Notes: generated by a model from the sequence alone, not told the origin. A stretch of 64,000 nt of DNA from Lacinutrix sp. Bg11-31 (GCF_002831665.1 NZ_CP025118.1:1116001-1180000); one strand, 5' to 3'. Counted from the first letter of the stretch, positions 17,612 to 29,343 are shown. Numbers and translations are program-made.

Positions 17612-17992
17612 ATGAAAAAAATAATAACAACAAAGCACGCTCCTGCTCCAATAGGACCATACAATCAAGCCGTTTTAAGTGGGAATACTTTATACACATC
17701 TGGACAAATTGCGTTGCATCCAGAAACTGGTGAATTAGTTTTAGATGATATTTCAACTGAAACAAAACAAGTTATGGAAAATATGAAAGCAGTTTTAGCT
17801 GCAGCAGACATGACCTTTGAAAACGTAATTAAGTCCTCAATATTTATTAGTGATATGAATAATTTTGGAGCAATAAACACAGTTTATGGAAAGTATTTTA
17901 ATGAAGCTACTGCTCCTGCTCGTGAAACTGTAGAAGTTGCAAACTTACCAAAGTTTGTTAATGTTGAAATTAGTATGATTGCTGTAAAATAA
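17612..17992 (+). CDS. ridA: RidA/YjgF-family enamine/imine deaminase
   Basis: 126 residues, the family norm. RidA hydrolyses reactive enamine/imine intermediates from PLP enzymes such as threonine dehydratase. Motifs are APIGPYNQAV near residues 11-20, SGQIALHP near 29 and the substrate-binding Arg in PARETVEVANLP near 103. The ATG at 17612 is preferred over longer in-frame readings because the family begins MKKII and the upstream stretch is a non-coding repeat (17575-17600). It follows lptD on the same strand and ends at a terminator. Confidence 0.94.
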   Translation: MKKIITTKHAPAPIGPYNQAVLSGNTLYTSGQIALHPETGELVLDDISTETKQVMENMKAVLAAADMTFENVIKSSIFISDMNNFGAINTVYGKYFNEATAPARETVEVANLPKFVNVEISMIAVK

Positions 17993-18015
17993 TATTTAAC
18001 TTATCTAAAAAAGTT

Positions 18016-18045
18016 ACGCCTAAACATTTGTTCAGGCGTTTTTTA
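18016..18045 (+). terminator. Intrinsic terminator after ridA
   Basis: ACGCCTAAACA (18016-18026) pairs with TGTTCAGGCGT (18029-18039) with one mismatch and runs into six T residues. It lies 24 nt after the ridA stop. Confidence 0.85.
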
Positions 18046-18089
18046 GTTTTATGACACTGTCCTAAAGTACAATTATTATTACATTAGTA

Positions 18090-18956
18090 TTAATTAGTTT
18101 TGGTTTTACAATGATACTTCACCAAACCTTCAATAGGTCTCCTTTCAAAATTCCCTGTCTTAAAACCTAATTCTTGTGCAACTTCTATAATTTCATCTTT
18201 ACAGAAAAAAGCAATAGATCCAGCAAAATGAACTGGAACCGTTTTTATTTCTTCTTTAAACTGAAGAATCATGTTTTTTGCAAATACGCGAATACCTCTT
18301 TTAATAAGTTCTTTTATGTATTTTGAGTCCTTATTCAAAATCATAAACTCAGCAAAATTGGCTAAGTATGCGTTTGGATTGGGTTGCTTATAAAGGTTGT
18401 ATTTAATAAAATCTGCTTCCAAATTGTATTTATCTGCAAAAGCAATTTTAATACCTTCTGGCATATGATTAAAATAATAATCACGAATTAACTGCTTACC
18501 ATAATAGTTACCTGAAGCGTCATCCATTAATGTATAACCTAATGAATGCACACGTTGCTCTAACTTTTTGCCATCAAAATAACTACAATTAGAACCTGTA
18601 CCTAAAATACAAACCACAGCAGCCTCATCTGGAGTATTTATTGTTGCAAATACAGCAGCCAAAGTATCTTCATTTACTTCAACATTAGCATTAGTAAAAA
18701 TTTGTTGTAGAACTACTTTTAATGCTAATCTTGGATTTTCGGTACCGCACCCTGCACCATAGAAATAAATATTAGTAACCTTCTCTTTGTTCTTTTTTAG
18801 ATCTTTACTCTTTAGAATAGTTTTTTTTAATTTCTTTTCAGAAAGAATAGCAGGATTCAAACCTTTTGTTCTAATTTTTTCTAGTAATTGATTACCTTCT
18901 TTGTCTACTGCAATCCAATCACATTTTGTAGAACCACTATCAACTATTAATATCAT
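18090..18956 (-). CDS. BadF/BadG/BcrA/BcrD-type ATPase, N-acetylglucosamine kinase-like
   Basis: 288 residues of the ASKHA kinase fold. MILIVDSGSTKCDWIAVD (1-18) is the phosphate-1 loop and CILGTGSNCSYFDGK near 118-132 the phosphate-2/adenosine region. Members related to eukaryotic GlcNAc kinase phosphorylate amino sugars, and flavobacterial forms are usually annotated this way. A role in recycling GlcNAc would fit the GH3 enzyme at 1462-4425, but that link is inference. It is separated from gapA by a terminator. Confidence 0.82.
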   Translation of the reverse strand: MILIVDSGSTKCDWIAVDKEGNQLLEKIRTKGLNPAILSEKKLKKTILKSKDLKKNKEKVTNIYFYGAGCGTENPRLALKVVLQQIFTNANVEVNEDTLAAVFATINTPDEAAVVCILGTGSNCSYFDGKKLEQRVHSLGYTLMDDASGNYYGKQLIRDYYFNHMPEGIKIAFADKYNLEADFIKYNLYKQPNPNAYLANFAEFMILNKDSKYIKELIKRGIRVFAKNMILQFKEEIKTVPVHFAGSIAFFCKDEIIEVAQELGFKTGNFERRPIEGLVKYHCKTKTN

Positions 18957-18984
18957 AATCTAAAGTTATTTTAATTTTTTAAAT

Positions 18985-19029
18985 AAAAAAGCGCAATAAA
19001 AGTTTTGAAACTTTAAACTGCGCTTTTAA
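18985..19029 (-). terminator. Terminator after gapA (minus strand)
   Basis: AAAAGCGCA and TGCGCTTTT form the outer stem, with an inner AAAGTTT/AAACTTT hairpin. On the minus strand the structure follows the gapA stop and runs into T residues. Confidence 0.75.
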
Positions 19030-19050
19030 AATTATAATATAGACAAAAGC

Positions 19051-21056
<2,006 letters not shown>

Positions 21057-21181
21057 TTATTTACCTTGTTTGAAGCTAAGCTAGTAAAGTAAATTAATAT
21101 AATACTACGTATTTGTTAAAAATTAACAAGTGTATTTTTACTATAACGTTTTAGTTAGTAAAATTGTTTAAAAAAGGTTAA

Positions 21182-21227
21182 AAAAGTGATTAATTATGAA
21201 CAATTAAATTGTTAAAAAATCACTTTT
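21182..21227 (-). terminator. Hairpin terminator downstream of the tamB-like gene
   Basis: AAAAGTGATT (21182-21191) pairs with AATCACTTTT (21218-21227), with an inner AACAAT/ATTGTT stem. It is positioned about 100 nt after the tamB-like stop on the minus strand and ends in T residues. Confidence 0.65.
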
Positions 21228-21327
21228 CGAAATGAATTTGGGTTGTTTAAATAGGGCTGAATTAATTAATAATAGGTAAATTAATTTAAGCTTAAAAAAA
21301 TATACTTTAATAGAATGAGATAAAGAA

Positions 21328-24300
21328 TTAATCTTTCTTTATAAATTCGAATCCAGAAGGAAGCGGATTGTCTTTTTCTTCGGAAATTGGTTTTTTTTCA
21401 GGTTCTTCTTCTGGAGTTTCTTTTTCTTTTTTATTAAAGATTTTTCGAAGCAATTCACCAAAAGTATCAAAATCTACAGAGTATGCTAAACCAAGTCCTT
21501 GTGTATAACCTATTTCTTCTCCAAAATTTCTAATACTATTTTCTCTATTAAATACCGTTGCAGTTAGTGTACCTTCTTCATTTAATAAGAAATCTACTTG
21601 TACGTCTCCTGCGATTACAGAGTCTCCTGCGCCTCCAACTGGAACACCTACTTTACCATTAATAAGAACACGATCCGTAATTTTTGTTTGTAACGTGAAG
21701 CCTACGCGATCGTCTGTATTGTAATCTGGACGATTTTGTCCAGCTTCGTAATTTAAACCTATTTTAATTTTATTATCTGCATCTGTAAATATCCCGTTAA
21801 TAAGACCATTAATACGCTCTGCAATAGTTCCTGTAAAATTTACATCTTGTAATTGCCTGTTAAAACCGCCTGTCATTAATAAATATAATGCTTGGTTTTC
21901 TGTATCATCTTTGGAGTCTAACCTGTAATTTAACTCAGATTTAATTGTTGAACTGGCATTAGGAAACTCGAATCTAAATTCAGGATCTGGTCTTTCTAAC
22001 TTACCTGATAGGTTAATTTCTAATTCTACAGGAATGGTTCTATTTATTGGGTTGTCTAATAATGGAGAAGGATTCGTTCTTGTTTTATAGATTGCTTGAA
22101 TTTTAATTTCGGCATCTAAAGGTTTTCCATTCCATGCTATTGTACTTTCGTAAGGTTTTACACTAAATTCTTTTTGTACAATACCACCATATAAAAAATT
22201 ATAAACACCTTCGTACACTACAAAATCGCCATACATTTCGAATTTATCATTTGTATTAATATTAAATAATAAACTTCCATTTCCGCGACCACGAATAGTA
22301 CTTCCGGATTCTTTATCCATTACAATTTCTATAAGCGCATCTTGTGTTACATCTAAATCGAAAAAGAGTTCTAAACCAGAAATGTTTTTGGTTTCTATTA
22401 TTTTACCTTCAGATTTAGCTAGTTTTTCTTCAGGAGTTAAAAAATGAATAAAAGAGTTGTCGCCAAAAGATTCTACATCACTTAAAGGAATATAGAACTC
22501 TGTTCCCTCTTTAGTTTCAGCTTCCGCAGTAATTCTTAATGCTTCGGTTGGACCAAAAATATTTGCACTACCTGCAATAAATCCAGTTCCATAATACAAG
22601 GCCTCTTCTGTCTCTTTAGTATCTAATACTAAAAGTCTATCTGTTTCTAGAGCTAAATTTAAGCGCCATTTTGCAAAGTTAATATGGCTTATAGTACCAT
22701 CTAATAGTCCTTTGGTATTATATTTAACGTCTGTTATTTTAATATTATTAAAATTAAAATTTTGGTTATCTAATGTTACTGATGAGTTGTTTTCGAAATC
22801 GAAATCTACATTTAGATAAGGTACTTTTAAACCTCCATTATCAATACGCAATGCGCCATTAAAGTTAGGTTGTTTTAAATTTCCAACAACTGCAATTTTA
22901 CCAGTAACATCTCCTCTAACCCTACTTAATGCGGGCTCTAATAAAGGTGATAATATATTTATATTGAAATCGTTAAAAAGCAAATCTATAGCTATTGATG
23001 CGTTTTTAGAAGATAGGTCGATATCTCCAATAGCTTCAAAAGATTTTTTTGTATCGTCTTTAATATTAGCTCTTACAGTATAATTAGTAAGCGATTGATT
23101 GCCTTTTATGTTCGCATCGAAAGATCCAAAATAAGTATTGTTAATCTCTAAATCGTCTATTGTAATTGTAGAATTAGGAAGGTAGCTTCCGTTTTTTTGA
23201 AGTAAATCTAACTTACCATTTACATTACCTGCTAAAGACAAACTGTCTATTCTAGGCGTAATTTTAGCTAGATCTACATCTTTAAAATTAAGTTTTAAAT
23301 CTTTGTATGTAGAATCTCTTACAACTCCAGCAAGCCTTATTTCTTCGTTGTTATGGCTTAAAACAAGTTTTTCTATGTTGAAATCTTTAAAACCATTAGC
23401 TATCTCAACTTTATTGTACTTATCTGATGCTTCATTAAGTTTCCAAAGGTTGTCTTTAAAGGTAACTTCGCTTGTTTTAAAACCTACAACAGAGTTGTTT
23501 TTTTCGTTAATAGTATGATAGAAACTAAGGTTGTATTCGTCTGTATTAGTATTTCCGCCTTTAAATTCGCTACGCATATAAAGCGTGTCGTTTAAAGTTA
23601 CGTTAATTAAATTGAATTTAGAAATGTTATAAAAGTTAGTGTTTAGACTATCTATTTCTACATAAGTATTAAAAAGTGGGTTTTTGTTATCTACCTGCAC
23701 TTCTATTTCACTTGCAAAATACTCAAGCCATTCTATTTTTGGAGACTTAAACGTTAGCTTAAACTCTTTTTCGTCTGTTTCTACACGACCTCTTACATAG
23801 GTGTTTTTTCCTAACTTTAAATCTGGATAAAACACTTCAACTATTTTATTATAAATTTTAAAGTTAAAATTTATAAACTGATCTGTATCTATTGCATTTG
23901 GTGGCTGGCTTGTATAAATGTCTTTAATAGAGTTTTCGAATAAATTTGGAACATCCTTAAAAAGGAATTCACCACGCATTGTGCCTTCTACTATATCTGG
24001 AGAGTTAACGTTAATAATGTGTTCTTTGTCTTCAAAACTTGATGTTACAGCAAAATCTTCAAAATAGTAATCGTCTGTTTCGTTTTTATAATTTGTTTTT
24101 TTGAAAGTAATATTACCAACAGCATCATCTAGCGTTGTGCCTTTCACCTTCATTTGCACATTCCCTTTAAAGAGTGACAGAGAATCTCTTGTGTATAGAT
24201 TTAGTTTCTTTAAATTGGCATATTCAACATTTGCAGAAAAATCGAATGTATTAACATCTGTAGATAAATCTGCCAATCCATTAAATTCTACTTTAAGGTT

Positions 24301-25725
24301 TTGGTCGTTTGCAACAAGCTTTCCATTAAAGACACTTTGCTCGTATTCTCCATTTACCACTATGTTTTGGTAGTTGTATTTATTATAATTTATAGCGTAA
24401 ACATCTCCTTTAATTCCTGTTCTTAAATTTTCTTTTTTAAAACCAAGTCCATCTACATCGAGATTAGAAGATATCTCTCCCAAATTTGGATCTTCTAGAA
24501 ATAAACCAATATTAAACTGATCGAAAATAATATTCCCTTTATAAGTCGCATGATCTATATCGTCTACATTTGTTAAACTTAAATTAGATTTTATAAATCC
24601 AAGATCTGTATTAATATTTAGATCTGCATTAATTTTTGTTGGTGTAATATTAGTAGTTCCTTTAATAACAAAATCTCCAAGTTTATCGAATATTGAAGGA
24701 ATAGAAGCGCCTAAAACATTAGGTAGTAATCGTTTTAAGTCTTTGTAGTTTGAAGTTAAGTTAGAAAAATTACCATTCATAGCAAAGTTGTTCTCTTCAC
24801 TATTTAATAGATTTTTAAAAATAATATCACCATAAATTTTGGTGCTCGTACTGGTGTTTAGTCTTAGGTTACTAAGTTTTAAATCGTTTAAAGTACCAGA
24901 TATTTCAGTATTAAAACGAGCACGTTGGTTAACACCAAATTCGTCATAGAATACATTTAATTCATCTAAAGCAATATTAGCATCACTAAAATGAGCTTCT
25001 ACTTTTACTTTATTTTCAAAATCTTTAAAATCTTCTCTATCATAATTAAATGTTAGATTCCCTTTAAGTGTTGAATTCTTGGTTTTAATACTAAGATCAT
25101 TAAAAACCATATTTTCAAGCGTATATTTAAAATTAGTAGACATGTTTTGTATTACCAAACCTCTACTATCTAAAAACGAAAGCGTATTTATTCGTGTACT
25201 TACATCACTACCATTAATTAGAAGATTTGTGGCATTAATATCTAATTTACTGAACTCAAGCATCTTGGGAGTTTCTTTATTCTCATCTATTAATCTAAAG
25301 ATACCGTTATATATAGACACATCGCTTGAAGATAATAGGAATGTACTTTTTTCTAATCTTGGATTTTCGTCATCAAATCTTGCAACAAAAATATCTAGAT
25401 TTGTATCTGTTTCTCCTTTATAGGTAACCACATTAAAGATAAGATCTTCCATATCTATATCTCCAAAATTTAAAGTACCATCAAATAAATTCCTAAAATT
25501 TATAATTGAAGTATTCAACTCTGTAGCACTAATAAGTGTATCCTGTTTAAAATCGCGAATTAAAATTTCTTTTAACTCAACATCTCCATTAAACTGAAGT
25601 CCTACTTTACCAATATTTATATCGGTTTTAAAATCGTCGTTAATACGCTTAGTAATATAGTTCCCAACTTTAGTTTGAACAGCAGGAATAGAGAAAACCA
25701 ACACCAAAATGATGAAGAGAAGCAA
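21328..25725 (-). CDS. TamB-like translocation and assembly module protein (DUF490)
   Basis: 1465 residues, mostly beta-strand repeats typical of the TamB/AsmA/YhdP bridge-like proteins thought to carry phospholipids between membranes. The C-terminal domain with QALYLLMTGGFNRQ and KIGLNYEAGQNRPDYNTDDRVG is the conserved DUF490 region, and the protein ends in a Glu/Lys-rich tail. The first canonical start is a TTG at 25725, which begins inside the hydrophobic anchor. The frame stays open upstream to 25776 and encodes IKKFLKIVGKLIAILLLL, a better signal anchor, but contains no ATG, GTG or TTG. A non-standard start (for example ATC at 25770) is therefore likely. Divergent from tsaD. Confidence 0.88.
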   Translation of the reverse strand: MLLFIILVLVFSIPAVQTKVGNYITKRINDDFKTDINIGKVGLQFNGDVELKEILIRDFKQDTLISATELNTSIINFRNLFDGTLNFGDIDMEDLIFNVVTYKGETDTNLDIFVARFDDENPRLEKSTFLLSSSDVSIYNGIFRLIDENKETPKMLEFSKLDINATNLLINGSDVSTRINTLSFLDSRGLVIQNMSTNFKYTLENMVFNDLSIKTKNSTLKGNLTFNYDREDFKDFENKVKVEAHFSDANIALDELNVFYDEFGVNQRARFNTEISGTLNDLKLSNLRLNTSTSTKIYGDIIFKNLLNSEENNFAMNGNFSNLTSNYKDLKRLLPNVLGASIPSIFDKLGDFVIKGTTNITPTKINADLNINTDLGFIKSNLSLTNVDDIDHATYKGNIIFDQFNIGLFLEDPNLGEISSNLDVDGLGFKKENLRTGIKGDVYAINYNKYNYQNIVVNGEYEQSVFNGKLVANDQNLKVEFNGLADLSTDVNTFDFSANVEYANLKKLNLYTRDSLSLFKGNVQMKVKGTTLDDAVGNITFKKTNYKNETDDYYFEDFAVTSSFEDKEHIINVNSPDIVEGTMRGEFLFKDVPNLFENSIKDIYTSQPPNAIDTDQFINFNFKIYNKIVEVFYPDLKLGKNTYVRGRVETDEKEFKLTFKSPKIEWLEYFASEIEVQVDNKNPLFNTYVEIDSLNTNFYNISKFNLINVTLNDTLYMRSEFKGGNTNTDEYNLSFYHTINEKNNSVVGFKTSEVTFKDNLWKLNEASDKYNKVEIANGFKDFNIEKLVLSHNNEEIRLAGVVRDSTYKDLKLNFKDVDLAKITPRIDSLSLAGNVNGKLDLLQKNGSYLPNSTITIDDLEINNTYFGSFDANIKGNQSLTNYTVRANIKDDTKKSFEAIGDIDLSSKNASIAIDLLFNDFNINILSPLLEPALSRVRGDVTGKIAVVGNLKQPNFNGALRIDNGGLKVPYLNVDFDFENNSSVTLDNQNFNFNNIKITDVKYNTKGLLDGTISHINFAKWRLNLALETDRLLVLDTKETEEALYYGTGFIAGSANIFGPTEALRITAEAETKEGTEFYIPLSDVESFGDNSFIHFLTPEEKLAKSEGKIIETKNISGLELFFDLDVTQDALIEIVMDKESGSTIRGRGNGSLLFNINTNDKFEMYGDFVVYEGVYNFLYGGIVQKEFSVKPYESTIAWNGKPLDAEIKIQAIYKTRTNPSPLLDNPINRTIPVELEINLSGKLERPDPEFRFEFPNASSTIKSELNYRLDSKDDTENQALYLLMTGGFNRQLQDVNFTGTIAERINGLINGIFTDADNKIKIGLNYEAGQNRPDYNTDDRVGFTLQTKITDRVLINGKVGVPVGGAGDSVIAGDVQVDFLLNEEGTLTATVFNRENSIRNFGEEIGYTQGLGLAYSVDFDTFGELLRKIFNKKEKETPEEEPEKKPISEEKDNPLPSGFEFIKKD

Positions 25726-25793
25726 TAAAATTGCTATTAATTTGCCTACTATTTTTAGAAATTTCTTGATGAGCGTTTATAAGTTTAAAAAGC

Positions 25794-25801
25794 TACCTTT
25801 G
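25794..25801 (+). promoter_or_regulatory. TAnnTTTG promoter element for tsaD
   Basis: TACCTTTG fits the -7 consensus and lies 53 nt before the tsaD ATG. The -33 element is not convincing. Confidence 0.5.
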
Positions 25802-25820
25802 TTTTCGATTAAATTCAATT

Positions 25821-25828
25821 CAAAATTA
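25821..25828 (-). promoter_or_regulatory. TAnnTTTG promoter element for the tamB-like gene
   Basis: On the minus strand the sequence reads TAATTTTG. Transcription would begin near 25814, upstream of the extended tamB reading frame that opens at 25776. It overlaps the tsaD promoter region, so the two promoters face apart. Confidence 0.45.
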
Positions 25829-25854
25829 ACAATTATAATGCCGAATATTAACTA

Positions 25855-26877
25855 ATGTCCTCACAAAATATTTATATACTTGGTATTGAGTCTTCTTGCG
25901 ACGATACATCGGCTGCTATACTGTACAATGACACTGTTTTAAGCAATGTTGTAGCAACCCAAAAAATTCATGAAGAATTTGGAGGTGTTGTACCAGAACT
26001 AGCCTCTCGTGCTCACCAACAAAACATTGTACCTGTAGTACACCAAGCCTTAAAAGAAGCTAATATTACTAAAGAACAACTACATGCTATTGCTTTTACA
26101 CGTGGACCAGGTTTAATGGGTTCACTTTTGGTTGGTACAAGTTTTGCAAAATCTTTAGCTTACGGTTTAGATATTCCATTAATAGATGTAAACCATATGC
26201 AAGCCCATATTTTAGCACATTTTATTTCTGAAGACGGTTTTACTAAACCAATCTTTCCTTTTCTGGGTATAACAATTTCTGGAGGTCACACACAAATTGT
26301 TAAGGTAACCAGCCATTTTAATATGGAAGTTATTGGAGAAACTATTGATGATGCTGTTGGTGAAGCTTATGATAAAAGCGGAAAAATACTTGGTTTAGGT
26401 TATCCTGCTGGTCCAGAAATAGATAAACGAGCACAATTAGGAAACCCAAAAGCGTTTCAATTTACAAAACCAAGAGTTGCAGGATTAAACTTTAGCTTCT
26501 CAGGTTTTAAAACTGCTGTGCTCTATTTTATACAGCGTGAAGTTAAAAAGAATCCAAATTTTATAGCCGAAAATCTAAACGACATCTGTGCTTCTATACA
26601 ATACACTATTATTGGTATTTTAATGGATAAACTAAAGCTAGCAACCAAAGAAACTGGTATTTCACATATTGCAATTGGTGGAGGTGTATCAGCTAATTCC
26701 GGTATTCGAAAAGCATTAAAAGATGGAGAACAAAAATTTGGCTGGACTACTTACCTTCCAAAATTCGAATTCACAACCGATAATGCAGCCATGATTGGTA
26801 TTGTTGGTTATTTAAAGTATTTAGAAAAGGACTTTGCCCAAAGCGACGTTATGGCTTCTTCTAGATTGAAGATATAA
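25855..26877 (+). CDS. tsaD: tRNA N6-adenosine threonylcarbamoyltransferase TsaD
   Basis: Universal enzyme that transfers the threonylcarbamoyl group to A37 of ANN-decoding tRNAs, acting with TsaB/E and TsaC. 340 residues, normal length. GIESSCDDTSAA at 10-21, the metal ligands in NHMQAH (His114, His118), SGGHTQIV near 143 and the C-terminal GGVSANSGIR are all present. The ATG at 25855 gives the standard N-terminus. Confidence 0.97.
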   Translation: MSSQNIYILGIESSCDDTSAAILYNDTVLSNVVATQKIHEEFGGVVPELASRAHQQNIVPVVHQALKEANITKEQLHAIAFTRGPGLMGSLLVGTSFAKSLAYGLDIPLIDVNHMQAHILAHFISEDGFTKPIFPFLGITISGGHTQIVKVTSHFNMEVIGETIDDAVGEAYDKSGKILGLGYPAGPEIDKRAQLGNPKAFQFTKPRVAGLNFSFSGFKTAVLYFIQREVKKNPNFIAENLNDICASIQYTIIGILMDKLKLATKETGISHIAIGGGVSANSGIRKALKDGEQKFGWTTYLPKFEFTTDNAAMIGIVGYLKYLEKDFAQSDVMASSRLKI

Positions 26878-26889
26878 ATATTCGTGAAA

Positions 26890-27183
26890 AAAATATAACG
26901 AACAGATAGCAACTAAAGTTTTATTCTGAAGCGTTTACCGAAAAGAAAATGTTTGGCGGACTCACTTTTTACACAAAGGAAAAATGACTATTGGTATTAT
27001 GAAAAAGTTTTAATGGTTAGAGTTATTGGTGATAAAATAGAAAACGAACATGTTAGACCAATAGATTTCACTAAAAAACCAATGAAAGAATTTGCTTATG
27101 TTTCTCAAGATGGTTTTAAAACTGAAATAGAACTATTTCATTATATAGAGTTAGGTTTTGAACATACAAAAAACAAATTATAA
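26890..27183 (+). pseudogene. Decayed TfoX N-terminal domain gene
   Basis: Three reading frames together spell a TfoX_N protein: YNEQIATK (from about 26893), then EKKMFGGLTFYTKEK (26940-26984), MTIGIMKK (26984-27007), then VLMVRVIGDKIENEHVRPID through PMKEFAYVSQDGFKTEIELF to IELGFEHTKNKL (to 27183). MFGGL, VRPIDF and RPMKEF-like blocks are family hallmarks. At least two one-base losses in A-runs (near 26980 and 27001) and a further shift upstream break the frame, so no complete product can be made. TfoX_N proteins are small regulators or accessory proteins; the function here is lost. A local sequencing error is the alternative. Confidence 0.8.
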
Positions 27184-27350
27184 TTATCTTTTACTTGTAA
27201 AAATCTTACTTTCAATAAATTACAATACTATTTGTAACCTTATAGAAACACCGTTGTTAAAATACTTGTTAATAACCTTATCAACTATTACAATAGACGT
27301 CTTAATTTTTCGTTTTTTTGTTCTATTAAATAGAAAATACATTTATTATA

Positions 27351-27986
27351 ATGAATAAAATCGTAATCCTACTTTTACTAAGTCTATCACTTTCTACTTT
27401 TGCACAAACTAATGCTAAGAAAGAGCTTAAAAAAATTGAAACTTTAGAGCAAGCCGAAGAATATATTGGGGAAACAAAGTCGAAAAAGAAAAAATTAATG
27501 GTGTTTAACGAAGAAAAACATCAAAGTAAACTTGCTAAAGAACTTTTAGAAATGCCTGTAGGTCTAACAAAAACTGAAAGAACTCAGTTTAAAAAGACAT
27601 TTTACAAAGTAATTCAGAAGGAAAAAGAACCACATTACAGAATAAGTTATATCTTTTTCGATGGTAATAAAATGCCTGTAGCCGAAATTTATAGACTTCG
27701 TAAAACAATTATGTTAAAATACGGTAAAGGTGTTGATTTTGGCGATTTAGCAAAAAAATACTCTATGGCAGAAAATGCTATAAAAGGAGGCGATTCTGGT
27801 TGGGTAAAAGATGGACAGTTACCTATTGAAATTGAAGAAGAATCAAACGATTTAAAGCATGAGTTAGATGCCATTTTCGATGTTGGTATTACAGACGACA
27901 ATGGGTTTTATATTATAAAAAAAACACACAGATTACAAATCATAAAAGAAGTATACGTACTAAAAGTACAAGAAACTATAGACTAA
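27351..27986 (+). CDS. Exported parvulin-type peptidylprolyl isomerase
   Basis: 211 residues with signal peptide ending STFAQ. The rotamase core spans about 95-210: YRISYIFFDGNKM, a DFGDLAKKYSMAENAIKGGDSGWVK segment split here as DFGDLAKKYSM and KGGDSGWV near 125-148, and GFYIIKK near the end. These proteins assist folding of outer-membrane and secreted proteins in the periplasm. The N-terminal 80 residues are Lys/Glu-rich and helical. It starts a plus-strand run; rsmE follows 9 nt later. Confidence 0.86.
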   Translation: MNKIVILLLLSLSLSTFAQTNAKKELKKIETLEQAEEYIGETKSKKKKLMVFNEEKHQSKLAKELLEMPVGLTKTERTQFKKTFYKVIQKEKEPHYRISYIFFDGNKMPVAEIYRLRKTIMLKYGKGVDFGDLAKKYSMAENAIKGGDSGWVKDGQLPIEIEEESNDLKHELDAIFDVGITDDNGFYIIKKTHRLQIIKEVYVLKVQETID

Positions 27987-27995
27987 TTTTAAATA

Positions 27996-28700
27996 ATGCA
28001 ACTATTTTATAATCCTGAAATAACCGAAGAAACAACACAATTTTCTTTCCCAAAAGAGGAAAGCAAGCATATTGTAAAGGTTTTGCGTAAAAAAGTTGGA
28101 GACATCATGCACATTACTAATGGTAATGGTTGGTTGTTTCAAGCTGAAATAATTTCAGACAATATAAAAAACTGTGTTGCAGAAATTAAAACGAGTCAAT
28201 TTAAAGACAAACCAAAATCTAACTTGCATTTAGCAGTTGCGCCTACTAAAATGAACGATCGGTACGAATGGTTTTTAGAAAAAGCTACAGAAATAGGTGT
28301 TCAAGAAATTACACCAATTATTTGCGATCATAGCGAACGTAAGTTCATTAAACATGAACGTTTCGAAAAAATATTGCAATCTGCAATGAAACAATCTTTA
28401 AGCTGCTATCTACCTAAATTAAACGAAGCTATTCCTTTAAAGGATTTTTTAAAACAAGATTTCTCAGACAATTTATTTATTGCTCATTGTGAAGAAACCA
28501 ACCGGAAATCGTTAAAACAAGAACTGAAACAAAATCAAAACACCACTATTTTAATTGGTCCTGAAGGCGATTTTAGCACCAAAGAAATTGAAATGGCTAT
28601 TAATAGTAAATTTATTCCTGTAACTTTGGGAGAAACACGCTTACGTACAGAAACAGCAGCAATTGTAGCTTGCCATTCTGTTGCTTTTACAAATGAGTAG
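27996..28700 (+). CDS. rsmE: 16S rRNA (uracil-1498-N3)-methyltransferase RsmE
   Basis: SPOUT-family enzyme methylating U1498 of 16S rRNA. 234 residues, normal. An N-terminal PUA-like domain (ESKHIVKVLRKKVGD near 24-38) precedes the SPOUT knot with EKATEIGVQEITPI near 93, LIGPEGDFS near 187 and LGETRLRTETAAIVA near 211. Its last codons overlap the start of the next gene by 8 nt, indicating coupled translation. Confidence 0.95.
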   Translation: MQLFYNPEITEETTQFSFPKEESKHIVKVLRKKVGDIMHITNGNGWLFQAEIISDNIKNCVAEIKTSQFKDKPKSNLHLAVAPTKMNDRYEWFLEKATEIGVQEITPIICDHSERKFIKHERFEKILQSAMKQSLSCYLPKLNEAIPLKDFLKQDFSDNLFIAHCEETNRKSLKQELKQNQNTTILIGPEGDFSTKEIEMAINSKFIPVTLGETRLRTETAAIVACHSVAFTNE

Positions 28701-29343
28701 TATGAAAAAACACCTAACAATTGCTTTATTTCTAATCTCTATAGTCTCTTTTTCTCAAGACTTAGCGATCTTAAAATACAAAGGTGGTGGCGACTGGTAT
28801 TCTAATCCTACAGCACTACCTAATCTTATTAAATTTTGCAATGAAAATATAGATACAAAAATGAATGAAAAGCCAGAAACCGTTGAGGCTGGTAGTACAG
28901 ACATTTTTCAATATCCGTTATTACACATGACAGGTCATGGCAATGTTTTTTTTAGTGAAGATGAAGCTAAAAACCTTCGCGATTACTTAATTTCTGGTGG
29001 TTTTTTGCATATTGACGATAATTATGGAATGCAACAATACATAACGAAAGAACTTAAAAAAGTGTTTCCTAATCAAGAATTAAAAGAGTTACCAGCAAGT
29101 CACGACATATTTAAAACTGCATTCGCATTCCCAAAAGGTTTACCAAAAATACATGAGCACGACGGCAAAAGACCACAAGCGTTTGGTTTATTCCACGAGA
29201 ATAGATTAGTACTTGTTTTTACTGTCGAAAGTGATTTAGGAGACGGCTGGGAAGACCAGGAAGTACACAACGATCCTGCAGATATTAGATTGAAAGCCTT
29301 ACAAATGGGAGCAAATATTGTGAAATATGCTTTTGAAAATTAG
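28693..29343 (+). CDS. DUF4159 family exported protein
   Basis: About 216 residues. Either ATG 28693 (overlapping rsmE) or ATG 28702 gives a clear signal peptide with KKHLTIALFLISIVSFSQ. The mature protein carries DUF4159 features: KYKGGGDWYSNPTALPNL, HMTGHGNVFFSEDEA, SGGFLHIDDNYGM and GLFHENRLVLVFTVESDLGDGWED, shown here as separate blocks. The fold resembles glutamine-amidotransferase-like domains, but no enzymatic activity is known to me. Confidence 0.88.
   Translation: MSSMKKHLTIALFLISIVSFSQDLAILKYKGGGDWYSNPTALPNLIKFCNENIDTKMNEKPETVEAGSTDIFQYPLLHMTGHGNVFFSEDEAKNLRDYLISGGFLHIDDNYGMQQYITKELKKVFPNQELKELPASHDIFKTAFAFPKGLPKIHEHDGKRPQAFGLFHENRLVLVFTVESDLGDGWEDQEVHNDPADIRLKALQMGANIVKYAFEN

Noticed and set aside
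27158-27358. Open frame of 66 codons after the TfoX pseudogene
   Set aside because: It starts inside the pseudogene tail and overlaps the signal-peptide start of the PPIase gene. Composition is erratic and no promoter fits.
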